64,000 bases of DNA from Sinotaia quadrata (Eukaryota > Mollusca > Gastropoda > Architaenioglossa > Viviparidae), in contig JALGAQ010000009.1 of assembly GCA_028829895.1 (NCBI GenBank), positions 2,852,001 to 2,916,000 of the forward strand, in the 5' to 3' direction. Position numbers and translations under genes: made by a program. The notes under the pieces are model-generated. The model was not told the origin of the DNA, did not search any database, and was given only the letters and a program-made list of their open reading frames with translations. Shown one piece after another: positions 44,679 to 55,598 of the stretch; position 1 is the first letter of the stretch; each line of letters starts with the position of its first letter.

Positions 44679-45719
44679 ATTCTCGAAGGTTCACACAAAA
44701 GGGCACAAAACACTTGCCACAACAAGAAATGTCCACAACGAGCAGATATACTTAGAAGCTGGCGCTCTTAACACCGATCAGTCAAGCAAGATCCTTTGTA
44801 ATAGCCACCATAAATTGCAACTAAAACGGGAACGTTAAAACAAGAAAACAATATTCGGTGTAATCAAGGGGTTTGGGGCAGTTGGAGGTCAAAAAAATTG
44901 GTCACGTTTTCCATCTCCCTGGGTGACCGGCTTATGTCACTTTATCCAACCATCAATTAGCTTTAGCTACCCAAACTCGAATCTTTACCAACCGACATTC
45001 ATTCAATCTATGACCCATTAATAAACCACACTATCAGATTCATACAATGAGAATCAAATTCTATTCTATTGAAAGTCCAATTGCTAAATCGCACATGTAT
45101 CTTCAGACTGCTGTCAGGTATAGAACAAAGAATTCTATTAAAGGCAGCATTAGATTGTAAGTACCCAAAGTAGAGCTTTGATAAATAACTGGCCCCCTTG
45201 CTAAAGGTCGAGTCAAAGGAAGCAGATGATTCGCAAAGCATAGTAGCTACAGGGTTGAGAGCCGTTCTCTATTACTTTCACTTCTTCGCTGAACCATTTC
45301 CTAAAATCCCAATCAATGCGAAGGGACAAGTCCTGATATCCCTTGTCAACTCATCATGAACCCTCAAAATATCATCTGCGCCTTTGACGAGTCCACCAAT
45401 CATTCGAGCCTTTCTGAGTCGCAATCTCTCAACTTAAATTTCCTCGTTATCCCACACATGGTCTTCAAACTAATAGCTTCGCGTTCAAATCATGCGATAG
45501 TGCCTCCGTCAGAATTGTTCGTCTGTTTGTTGTAAAATCAGAAACCATGGCAGGAATTGCATTATGAAAATACGGAACGGGCAATTTGGGTAATAGTCCT
45601 GCAAATTCATGATCGTTAACCTTAGCCGCACTTAACATATTATCCTTCAAACTGACTGATTTTTCATCGAGGAATTGTTTAATCAATCACTTCCAATGGA
45701 TTATAAATAAAACTTTCCA
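44679..45719. other. Unassigned stretch inside the composite
   Basis: No domain recognised. A minus frame at 45686-45465 (MIKQFLDEKSVSLKDNML, then AGLLPKLPVPYFHN) has no family I can name; gag-like decay is possible but unproven. Confidence 0.4.
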
Positions 45720-47290
45720 CCGTATCATCAAGAGGACACTCTGTGATATGCTTCCTCGAACGCTCGATGTTAACCACACTTACACCTAAGCACGAAACCG
45801 GTGACTTTTGCTTAGTCGTTCAACGTGTGTTGATCTTGCTTTCTGAGTGTTCTGTCGGCCTTATACGGTGAAGTGAGTGGTGGTGTTGCCTTATGCACCC
45901 AGCAAACCCACAAGCTTTCACACTTGTGCAGGTTTCGATACGGTGTGTGCCTCTCAGACTAAGAAAGCACAACGCGTTTCGGCCTACTACCCTCCACCGC
46001 TGAGACGGAGACAGACGAGAATATATTTGGGCAAAGCTCCAAACTATGTGCTCCGTAACAGATGGTGCACTCGATTAATTCGGAATTTCCTTGTATTGAA
46101 AACAACTTTCATCTTGCTGCTGCTCCATATGACCTCGTGTCTAAATGTCTTAGGATTGTCCGAGTCACATCGCATCTTTAAGCGTTCTCGATGGTGTCAT
46201 GAATTTACCAAAAACATCACTTCTAACCCTGCCTCTTTCTAAACAAACGCAGAAAGGTCCGAGAAATTTATTTCCTCTTCTTCGTCTGCCTTTTCAGCAG
46301 ACAATCGAGCCCAGATGGGTCTAGAGTCGTCGGGAAGAGTATGCGCAATGCATTCTAGAGTAGCTGTGGTCTTCAGCTCTGTTTCACGCCTAATGGGACG
46401 AAACGCCAGTTGGCAGTTGCGCACACGTATGGCTAACCCGTTCAATGATTCCGCGTCATCATGAATTCTTTTCATTCCCTTGAATAGATCGTCTATTACT
46501 TTGTGATTACCATATGGTCCCTACCATATATGTCCTTAAGAATCTCCTTTGCCATGAAATAATCACTGTCCGGGTCACTCCCAAAGCATTCAGATATTAC
46601 TTCGCGGGCTCGTCCTATGCACTGATTCATCAAATAAATCAGCCTCAGACGTTGTCGGTTACTCTCTGCTCAACAAGATTGGAACTGCTGCATAAACTTC
46701 CAATAATGCTTGGGGTTTCCATCAAACTTCGGAAGATCAAGTCGAGGCGCTTAACCTCTGTATTGGCTGTGGACATATGCGTTTTAGGGTGGCGTAGGTG
46801 ACTGGATCACGTACCGTTGTACATATCTCAGTTCTTCTTTGTGTTTGACTTCAGAGAGAACAAAATTTTCGGAGAATGAACAATCGCCTTGTGCTTTCTG
46901 CATGGCCTCAATCCGCTTCTTTCTCTTCATCCACAGTCGTTGGAACCGCGCTAACACCTCTTCTCTTTCACTCAAATCGTCATGGGATGACCCCGCGAGG
47001 ATCAGCTGCCGTTCATTAGTTTGTTTCATCGTCCGGTCAGTGGCGTTGAAGTAGTCGTGATAGGGTTTATGAACATGGTCATCATGGTCACTCAACGTTT
47101 TTATTGTTAACAAAACAATAAGAAGATTTACCGACCCTAACCGCAAAATTAACCCTATTTGAATTATGACATAAACCAGCCTTAGAACCAGAGGAGATAG
47201 AAACCAAGACTTGCCGGGTCTTCTCACAAGTAGGGCGCTCCTCGGATCTGGTATCGTTGTTATTCAAACACATTTTCTTGGTTCTTAGTT
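45720..47290 (-). pseudogene. BEL family-1-like gag, inverted copy
   Basis: Minus-strand gag relative with its own start near 47255 (MCLNNNDTRSEERPTCEKTRQVLVS shape: the KTRQV motif, then SSGSKAGLCH). The basic MKRKKRIEAMQKA-like stretch and an ELRYVQRYVIQSPTPP block follow. Near 46700 comes PKFDGNPKHYWKF-like sequence, and at 46475-46239 LNGLAIRVRNCQLAF and ECIAHTLPDDSRPIWARL, typical BEL gag. Below 46240 come decayed QRWRVVGRNALCFL and VSCLGVSV blocks (zinc-box and gag-protease junction). It is inverted relative to the composite's main coding strand. Confidence 0.8.
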
Positions 47291-48432
47291 GCAGCATAGG
47301 AGACTGTATTAAGTACCGTTGTACGTGTCGAAGCTCTTCGTTAACTTTGACATCGGGCAGCGCGGCAGTTCTTGGAGACGTGAGTGCGTGAGTCGCGGTT
47401 TTCTTTTCTACTAGGCGTTTCTTCTTCTTTAACCGCAGTTGCTACAACCACGCCACCGTTTCCTCTTCCATCTCGCTGAGAAATTCTTCGGATGGTTCTG
47501 CAACGGGATGTCGTTCTCGCTTCGTTTTTGTCTGATCAGAGGCGTTCAAATGCCTTAAATAAGCTTTCTGAATGTCGTCGTCATCGTCGCCTAACACGTC
47601 GTTATTACTTAAACAGTAACGAGACTTAGTGACTCTAACAGCAACATCATCCCTACCTGATTCACGACACGAACAAGCCTTAGGACCAGAGGGAAATTAA
47701 TTCGAGACTTGATCGGTCTTCTCAAGCGTCTCGCGTTCCTCCGATCCAACTTATCTGTTGATCGAAGACATTGTCGGATTTCTTGGCGAGCCAAATTGTT
47801 CGTATCCAAACCAAGTTTTGGATACAACGGTTTCTGAACATCACGGAGGTCTTTACCTTCACGTATTGATACAAAGCGTGTCTTTGAGAACCCGGGGTAT
47901 CCAAAACTTGGTTTGGATACGGACAATTTGGCTCGCCAAGAAATCCGACAATGTCTTCGATCAACAGATAAGTTGGATCGGAGGAACGCGAGACGCTTGA
48001 GAAGACCGGTCAAGTCTCGAATTAATTTCCCTCTGGTCCTAAGGCTTGTTCATGTCGTGAATTAGGTAGGGATGATGTTGCTGTTAGAGTCACTAAGTCT
48101 CGTTACTGTTTAAGTAATAACGACGTGTTAGGCGGCGATGACGACGACATTCAGAAAGCTTATTTAAGGCATTTGAACGCCTCTGATCAAACAAGAACGA
48201 AGCGAGAACGACATCCCGTTGCAGAACCATCCGAAGAAGTTCTCAGCGAGATGGAAGAGGAAACGGTGGCGTGGTTGTAGCAACTGCGGTTAAAGAAGAA
48301 GAAACGCCTAGTAGAAAAGAAAACCGCGACTCACGCACTCACGTCTCCAAGAACTGCCGCGCTGCCCGATGTCAAAGTTAACGAAGAGCTTCGACACGTA
48401 CAAACGGTACGTGATACAGTCGCCTACGCTGC
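47291..48432. repeat. Large inverted repeat (about 535-bp arms) of gag 5' sequence
   Basis: The left arm 47291-47825 and right arm 47897-48432 are near-perfect reverse complements with a 71-bp spacer (47826-47896). Both encode the gag N-terminal region, once on each strand. The right arm continues into the plus-strand gag of copy 3; the left arm continues into the inverted gag relative. Confidence 0.93.
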
Positions 48433-49330
48433 TTTTAAACAGTTACGCTACTAACCAGTACAGAGGCGACCCGCCTAGGTTTGACCTCCCGTAGTTCGAT
48501 GGAAATACACGGCATTACTGGAAATTCATGCAGCAGTTCCAGTATCTGATAGAAGAGAGGGTGCCGGACAACGCGCACAGGTTGCTACATCTTATCAATC
48601 AGTGTACGGGACAGGCTCGTGAGGCTAGTTCCGAATGTTTTCGGGGTGATTCAGACAGCGAATACACCATGGCAAAAGAGATCCTCTGGGATAACTACGG
48701 CAGGGACCACATAGTGACTTCAGCTATCATAGAAGACCTGTTCAAGGGGCTGAGACGGACCCACGACGACGCAAATTCGCTGTATGGGTTGGCCATAAGA
48801 ATGCGCAACTGCCAACTAGCCCTTCAATAGAATAGGCGGGAAGCTGAGCCGAACACAGTGGCGAATCTAGAACGCATTGTGCACACGCTGCCTGACGACT
48901 CTAGGCGTAGTTGGGCGAAATTAGCCACCATGAAAGCAGAAGCGAATGAAGACGTGACTTTTTCTGACCTGTGCGAGTTCCTCAAGAGGGAAGCCCGTAT
49001 AAGACGCGGAGCGTTCGGTGAATTCATGGAAACCCCGAAGGGCGACGGAGAGAAGAGACCATGCCGCAAGGGAGCGCTAGACGGATTGACACCAGACACC
49101 CTATGGCGGGGAGCGGAAGTATTGCATTCGCGACACGAGGTAACGCAGACAACATCGAATACCCGGTGTGCAGCCGACAGCATGGGTTAGAACGTTGCGA
49201 CACATACTTGCGGTTATCGGTACATCAGCGTTGGAGAGTAGTTCGTCGCAATGGTCTATGCTTCCTATGTCTCCGAAACGGTCACCGAGCGAAGTCTGCC
49301 GGAGCGGAAACCTTTGCGCAATAAGGCACA
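47897..49330 (+). pseudogene. BEL gag of copy 3
   Basis: Plus-strand gag. The N-terminal part lies in the right arm of the palindrome (PKLGLDTDNLARQ-like, then an ERHP.AEPSEEVLSEMEEE acidic run and basic KKKKRLVEKK). Capsid-like part at 48528-48830: MQQFQYLIEERVPD, HLINQCTGQAREASSE, EILWDNYG and YGLAIRMRNCQLALQ. C-terminal part from 48858: LERIVHTLPDDSRRSWAKL and, frameshifted at 49061, CSRQHGLERCDTYLRLSVHQ and RRNGLCFLCLRNGHRAKSAG, a CCHC-like knuckle missing its final Cys. Several frameshifts. Confidence 0.87.
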
Positions 49331-49363
49331 CCTTGCACTACCTGAAAACGTTGACTCCTACTG

Positions 49364-50150
49364 ATGCCACGAGAACATATATGGAGTGATGAACAGCTCG
49401 GCAGGTGCTTGTCTGGGAGTTATCCGGTGCGGATACACGGTCCCAAGAAGACCCCAGTCGCGTATGCCCTTTTGGACAACGGGTCGGACATCAATCTTAT
49501 AGAGAATGACGTCACCAGACAACTAGGTCTGGTGGGGTCCATAACTACGCTTAGCATCGCCACCGTTCATGGGTCCTCTAGCATACGGTCAAAGAAGTTC
49601 GCGATGAGGTCGCTTTTATGGATGGTGCCGAACATCTGGAGATTGTTAACGCGTTCTGCGTGCATAAGCTACCGATAGGTTCCGTAAGCACGCCGATTAG
49701 GAGCACGCCGGTAACTGGAAACACCTCGCGGGGATTGCCTTCGATCAAGCTCCGGATTGCAAAATATGAATCTTAATTGGAACAGACGTGCTAGATGCAC
49801 ACATCCCGCTGGAATGTAAGACCGTCAAACCAAAGGAACCAATTGTCGTCCGCACTCGACTAGGTTGGATCATGCTGGGCCCAGTGCGTCAAACTGGGGA
49901 TAAACATGGTAGAGTAAACGTCACTCAAGGCGAACCGTGTGTCTGCGAGCAACTCAAGACCCTGTATGACGTCGAACTCCAAGACATGGAAGGGAAAGAG
50001 CAAGAGCGTTCGGTAGAAGACAAGTTGGCTGTAGAACTAGTGTCAGAGTCGATTGCGATGAAAGAGGGACACTACGAAGAGCGCTTCCGTGGCGTACGAA
50101 TCTGGCAGGACTACGCGACAACCGTCCATCCGTTTATAGTGGACTCGTGA
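49364..50150 (+). pseudogene. BEL protease and linker of copy 3
   Basis: Protease with YALLDNGSDINLIENDVTRQ (active-site D-N-G as in copy 1), TTLSIATVHGSSSIRSKK, then a frame break at about 49680 and a continuation at 49788: DAHIPLECKTVKPKEPIVV and RTRLGWIMLGPVRQTGD. The linker has CEQLKTLYDVELQDMEGKE and SVEDKLAVELVSES. Order and spacing match copies 1 and 2. Confidence 0.87.
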
Positions 50151-51070
50151 CCCTGTGACGCCGTTTCTTTAGAGAAGAAGGATACTTACGGATGTACTGC
50201 GAAAGCATGCGGAGTAACATCGAAAAGGGCTATGCCGTGCCTGTGCCTAGAGAGCAATTGGAACCTGAATACTCTCGAAGATAGATAATTACCTCATCAT
50301 GGGGCGATGAACCCGAAGAAACCAATAAGTCCGTGTGGTATTAGACTGCGCAGCAAAATTCGATGGTGTTTCCCTAAATGACTGTTTGTTTCAAGGACCT
50401 GATAGGACCTCAAGCTTGGTAGGTGTGCTGCTGCGTTTCCCGAATAGGTTGTCATAGCCGTTGCCGCAGATATCGAAGAGATTTTCATGCACTCCGTGTG
50501 GCCCATCGACGATCGCGGTGCACTATGGTTCCTGTGGTGGGAAGGAGACGATCTGTACACTGAACCGAAAGAATACCAAATGCTAGCATACCCTTTCCGG
50601 TGCAACATCTCCCTTCTGCGCTAATTACGCACTTCGGCAGACTCTCCAAGACTGGGGGGTGACTCCATACCCGAAGTGAGGAACTCAGTGATGCGGAACT
50701 TATACGTGGACAATTGCCTGGCATCCTTCAAAGATGTGCGATTAGCATCCCACTTCGCAACGCAGTTAATAGCCGTTTTGGAAAAGAGAGGGTTCAAACT
50801 CCGAAAATGGATAGCCAGTCACCCGAGGCTCTCATGGGAATCGCGACCGAGGATAGAGTACTTTCACCGGTTAGGCCTACAGACTCGGACGAGTGTGGAA
50901 TCGAACGCACGCTAGGGACTCTAGGTATGATTGTTTCCAGTTCCAGCTCCTGTTCCCGGAAACTGCCAACACCAGAAGAGGCATACTGTCGACCGTCTTT
51001 ACCATTTTGACCCACTAGGACTAGTTGCACCCGATTACTACCAGCGAAGGCATTCCTCCAAAAGTTATGG
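50151..51070 (+). pseudogene. BEL reverse transcriptase of copy 3
   Basis: Frames across 50151-50675 give MRSNIEKGYAVPVPREQLE-like sequence, [19 protein letters not shown] (motif A, one Asp visible) and [12 protein letters not shown]. At 50676-50915 the catalytic box is LYVDNCLASFKDVR, i.e. YVDN in place of [16 protein letters not shown] follows, and the palm end is frameshifted (ERTLGTLG). The loss of the second catalytic Asp plus frameshifts makes RT inactive. Confidence 0.85.
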
Positions 51071-51133
51071 AAGCAACGCTTAGGATGGGGACGCAGCGAT
51101 CAATCAAAGGAAATTAAGGAATGGAGAATATGG

Positions 51134-51700
51134 TTGGCCACCATACAAGGTCTAGGAACTCTACGGATACCTAGGTGTCTAGGACGGGGAACTACAGACG
51201 TCGAGGAGACACAGTTGCACGTGTTCAGCGACGCGTCAGATACCGGTTACGATGCAGTGCTATACGTCAGATATAAGATGAAAGATCAAATTCATTATTC
51301 ACTGATAATAGCTAAATCGAGAGCAGCCCACCTAAAAAACGTGACGATTCCGAGACTGGAGCTCAACGCAGCCATGTTAGCTGTGAAGATAGCCAAGTTT
51401 GTACGCGAAGAGATAGACATCACGATCGATGAAACGTTCTACTGGACCGACTCAACGATGGTGTTGTATTATATCGAGAATACAGACAGCGCTACAGCAC
51501 TTTCGTGTCAAACGGCCTAGCTACCATCCACGAGTTATCCAGACCTGATCAACGGCGACATATAAGGTCGGAACAAAACCCTACCAATTTAGCCTCTAGA
51601 GGGACGACTTCATATCAAGCTATGTCCAGAATGGTTACGAGTTCCTCGATTTTCTGTGGCATGACGTTAGTGACTGGCCCGCACTAGAACACTGGAAGAC
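51134..51700 (+). pseudogene. BEL RNase H of copy 3
   Basis: Contains LHVFSDASDTGYDAVLYVRY (catalytic Asp; the usual GYG is GYD), PRLELNAAMLAVKIAKFV and ETFYWTDSTMVLYYIEN (Asp), uninterrupted up to 51520. It then continues in a second frame with HELSRPDQRRHIRSEQNP and NLASRGTTS. This stretch is better preserved than the rest of pol in this copy. Confidence 0.87.
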
Positions 51701-51853
51701 GCCGTTAGAGGAGCCAGAATGGTAGACGAGGATAGCAACAGTCAAAGCTATAGCGAGCAGCTCGGGTATTGTACGTATAGCAGAGCACTACTCTGAATGG
51801 ACAAGGGCACTAATGGCGCGGCGTGGTTTGCACGATTTAAAACTTTTATCTAA

Positions 51854-53235
51854 ATGTCCATATCAAAGAACCCCGACATGCCCCGAAATCTAGGCCTGCC
51901 TGAGCTGAATGAACCGAGGAATGCCGAGAGGGACCCCATATGGGAGGTACAAGCGCAGAAATACGAGGAAGAAATATCTGTCCTCGTCTCAGCGCAAGCA
52001 CGGAAACAGATGGACTCTTGTAAAGCTGAAGGGTTTGAGTCCCGTCCCTATTGGATGAGGTTCTGCGCGTCGGCGGGAGGCTGCAGTATGCTGACTGTAC
52101 ACTCTCACCAGATTCATCCGATAATCCTGCCCAAGGCGCACCACGTGACCCAGCTGATTATTCGGCACTACCACCTGACGGAAGGACATCCTGGATGTGC
52201 GCAAGTGTTAGTGACTATTCGCAAACGCTATTGGATCGTGTAAGGTTATGCCGTCGTCAAACGAGTCATCGGATCCTGCTTTGTTGTGTCATAGGTTACA
52301 GGTGTCGCCCTTCGAGCATGTTATATCACCGATACAGGCGGCTAGAACTCAGAAGGGTTGGCATCCATTCAAGCTAGTAGGCGTTGATTACTTTGGACCG
52401 ATGACAGTGAAACGCGGTAGGAGCCAAGAGAAGAGATACGGGTGTTTGTTCACTTGTCTACAAACACGCGCGCTCCACTTGGAGGTGGCCCCAGTTCCTT
52501 ACCACGAACTCCTTCATTATGGCGCTGACCCGATTCATCGCACGATAGGGTTCGCCCGACGAAATAATTCAGCGACAACGGTAGTTAATATCGCCGACGC
52601 GGAAGCTGAGCTGAAGTCAGCCCTAGTTGGTTTCTCGCAGAAGAAGATAAATGACCATCTCCGACTTACCCGGTGCAGTTGCACTTCAACCCCCACTCGC
52701 GTGTCATCAAGGATGGACATGGGAGTGAGTGATTCGATCAGTAAGGCTAGTCATAAATTCGCTGTCACGGGAGCAGACTATGAGCGACAATCACTGATGA
52801 CAGTAATCGCTGAGCGGAACGAATCCTCAACAACAGACCACTGGTTCCAGTGAAGTCCCGACGTTAGGTGACTGCTGGCGCTGTCGCCTAATGACCTGCT
52901 GCTGCCTCGAGCGAACGTTACCTCCATTGTACGGCCGACTATGACAGCGCGTTACGCGAAACGATGGCACCAACAGAATTACCTGACGGAACTCTTTTTG
53001 GTGACGGTGGATCGATGAGTACCTGCCTACTCTGATGGTGAGACAGAAGTGGCTGTTAAAACTAAAGAACCTTCGACCGGGTGACCTGGTGCTGCTCCTC
53101 AACAAACAAATGCCACGCGATAGATGGCCGCTAGGGGTAGTGGATACCTGCGATGTATCGAGTGACGGCGCCGTTAGAGTGTCGATAGTGAGAACTAGGG
53201 ATGGCTGGCCTACGGCGTGACGTAAGGAAGTTGTG
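51854..53235 (+). pseudogene. BEL integrase of copy 3
   Basis: H2C2 region: HHVTQLIIRHYHLTEGHPGC with the CXXC partner broken (52240-52310). Core: HPFKLVGVDYFGPMTVKRG (first Asp); the second Asp block near 52560 is split over frames (ISATTVVNI, INDHL). From 52700 come SRMDMGVSDSISKASHKF (the catalytic Glu region GLWERVIRSV is not kept in frame) and SLMTVIAERNESS. The C-terminal domain at 53035 reads LRPGDLVLLLNKQMPRDRW. It ends before the 3' LTR. Confidence 0.83.
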
Positions 53236-53314
53236 TCTTATAGAGGGGTCCGAGTAGTCTGACATGAGCTGACCTGCCAGGGGGCGCGAAATCGTGACCG
53301 ATTTGTGGGGCGGT

Positions 53315-53753
53315 TGTAGAAGAATCCAAGATTCATTCCACATCTATCCCACGACAAACCCCAACCTGTTAATCCCATTGCCCTTATGGTATATGTCCCC
53401 GACCTTGCTTAATGTTGGCTCACGCCATCATGTTTTTACTCAGTTTGACTTTCACCATGCGACGATAGAGTGCTAAAAGCGTTTGCTCCGAGGTAACTCG
53501 AGGCATTTTACTTATTTCATTGAAGATTACCTATAGCTGATAACCGTATTACTATTGATAGTCTTTTTCGTTGCGTTGACTTTACCTGTTAACGTAAACC
53601 TTTGAGGTAATGTATATATATTTTTAATATTGATTATGCTCTAGAATCGCATAAATTCTTCCGACAGAATAACGTCTTCCTGTTGACCGGGACTTAGGCA
53701 TCTCTCCAGGTTCATTGGAATTCTGAGGCTCTTATCAACGGATAAGAGTTACA
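53315..53753 (+). repeat. BEL family-1 LTR (3' LTR of copy 3)
   Basis: 439 bp, TGTAGAAGAATCC to GAGTTACA, about 80 bp after the integrase end. It pairs with 44239-44678. Confidence 0.9.
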
Positions 53754-54155
53754 ATGGACGACTATGAAACAATCCATGAGTGGTCGAGTCGATTGTTATG
53801 GTGACTTTGTATGCCGCCCTTAAGCATGTATACGCGTGCCACGGGACTGATGCATATTTGTTGTAAATTGAGTTTCGAACTCGTTTATGCAGACATGTTG
53901 ATAGGCATGAAGATTGGAAAAGCCAACCCGAAACGGATTCGGAACGGTAGGGTTCCTGCACAATGTACATCTGCAATTACATTGACAGATGTTTTTCTGT
54001 TGGGAGGAGACAAGTATCAGTTACGCAGCGCTTGTTGGTATATGCTTAGAATATGGGCTAGACAGGAATTTTCATTCGATCAATTAACCTTCATGATTAC
54101 CTTCATGACGATAAGTAATAAAACTGTGTGTTCGCTCGCGGGCTCACCAATGTAG
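53754..54155. other. No recognisable feature
   Basis: Plus and minus frames without recognised motifs, between the LTR and repeat R. Confidence 0.45.
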
Positions 54156-54330
54156 AAGCTTAGACCCAAACACGATTATTGCCGGCAGAAGATAGACTAT
54201 AAGAAAACAGAAAGGCACATCGCATGGTTGCTTTATTGTAATTTTGTTGAGGCCTGAAGATGATGACGTAATGACCACCGGGTCATTACACAAACGACTG
54301 ACCTTGATATTCAAATACTTTCGATAGCGG
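54156..54330. repeat. 165-bp repeat R, copy 2
   Basis: Matches 43555-43722. It carries a perfect hairpin: GTAATGACC, four-nt loop, GGTCATTAC. On its right it lies directly against the truncated integrase of a minus-strand gypsy fragment. Confidence 0.75.
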
Positions 54331-55130
54331 AAGTGTCCAACGATGTCGATATGCACATGACGAATGTGGCTTTCTGGTTGCTGGAAATTCGCCGGAGGAG
54401 CAGTTGTATGCTGATGAACTTTACTCCGTTGGCAGGAAACGCAGACTTTGGCCCAACGTTGAATGTCTATGTGCATTTTCGGCCTCTCAAATCGTTCCGA
54501 TTTCCGTTCCGTTTTGCAGGTTGACCGGATACTGTGGTGCGATAAAGAATGAATATATTCACACACCATTCTTCTTGATCATTAGGGCAACCATGGTCGA
54601 GGCTTGCCTGTGGAGATCTCACATCATATGTTTCCAGCATTGGTCGGCAAACATAATTGTATCAGATTCAGTGACGACTTCGACATCAATTCTTCATCTT
54701 GAAACACTTCTGCAGCAATTTCACCTAAGTTCCAGCAGGGATGTGCATACGTGAAAAAGCGTCTGCTACAGTGTTGACTGCTTTAGCTAGATATCTAATG
54801 TTGTACGTAAACTGTGCAAAATAATCAAGTTGCCGTATTTCACGTGGCAAATGCATGTCGACGGACTGTTGAATTGCATAAATTAAAGGTTTATGATCGG
54901 TGAGAATAATGAGTTGCCATCCTCCTAAAAAATATGAAAATCAAGGACGGCGTAACAAGCTGCAAGTAGTTCGCGGCAAAACGTGCTGTAACGCGTTTGA
55001 GTAGGAGTTAAACGTCGAGAATGAAGGACAGTGGTTTTAATTTACTATCTCTTAGCTGTTGAAGAACCGTTTCCATTGCGTCGCTTGGGGGGTTTGTAGA
55101 AAACACAAGGGAAGCATTCGATTGGGTTGG
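54331..55130 (-). pseudogene. Ty3/gypsy fragment: RNase H and integrase N-terminus
   Basis: Minus-strand gypsy remnant. From 55130 downwards: LRDSKLKPLSFI, TPTQTRYSTFCRELLAACYA-like, IILTDNKPLIYAIQQ (RNase H Asp), LPREIRQLDYFAQFTYNIR and AKAVNTVADAFSRM (broken over frames). Then at 54569-54331 the integrase zinc-binding region: SHHSIRST, then WAKVCVSCQRSKVHQHT and HIRHVHIDIVG (first catalytic Asp). It is cut there by repeat R. It is a gypsy of the same group as 55187-59030 but in opposite orientation. Confidence 0.8.
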
Positions 55131-55186
55131 GAAGTGCGTTAACGGTGTGATTTTATCCATGGTTCACTTTCGTAGGAACCTGACAT

Positions 55187-55552
55187 TGTTCATTGTCCCA
55201 AGGTCATTTCTAAGGTATATATTTTATTGATTTTTGATTTTCCTATTCATTCTTTTTAGCGATTAAATTGAATTCAGCTTACTTCTGCGTTCTGCTTTTG
55301 CAGTTACGTTGGGTTTGCACAAACGTTGTTATATGCGATTTACTTTGGGTTTTTGACTTACAGCCATTCCTGATCAGTCTTAGAATTCTGTTCAACGTAG
55401 TTAACAAATAGTGGATTTGTATCGATCATCTGAAACTGATTTAATTCGTAACACACCCAACATTTAGTGAGTCACTTTTATTGCTAATCCGCTTACTCAC
55501 TTGATCCACGTTATATTCAACAACGAAATATTTATATCGATCGTCACTATAA
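55187..55552 (+). repeat. CsRn1-like gypsy 5' LTR
   Basis: About 366 bp starting TGTTCATTGTCCC. The end is set by the primer site. A partial copy lies at 39519-39790. Contains AATTGAATTCA and CTGCGTTCTGCTTTTGCAG. Confidence 0.65.
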
Positions 55553-55568
55553 TTTAGTGACCCCGAAA
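55553..55568 (+). other. Candidate primer binding site (tRNA-Trp type)
   Basis: TAGTGACCCCGAAAG lies between LTR and gag. TGGTGACCCCG is the tRNA-Trp primer site known for CsRn1-type gypsy elements, so this matches with one mismatch at position 2. Confidence 0.65.
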
Positions 55569-55598
55569 GTATATATATTTCATAACTACTTCAACATC

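Larger units (their letters stand above)
44239..53753. mobile_element. BEL family-1 composite with inverted internal segment
   Basis: Two direct LTRs (44239-44678, 53315-53753) enclose a plus-strand gag-pol (47897-53235) and, between the left LTR and gag, a minus-strand gag of a related copy (47290-45720) plus a large palindrome. The near-matching 5-bp flanks suggest that the two LTRs belong to one insertion. I infer an element that was rearranged, for example by autointegration or by later inversion. Confidence 0.55.

Noticed and set aside
45465..45686. Gag or host-gene assignment for the 73-codon minus frame
   Set aside because: No motif recognised; flanks do not align to a gag copy with confidence.
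47609..48013. Two independent gag genes on opposite strands
   Set aside because: The matching MIEDIVGFLGEPNC frames on both strands arise from one palindrome and are not separate genes.
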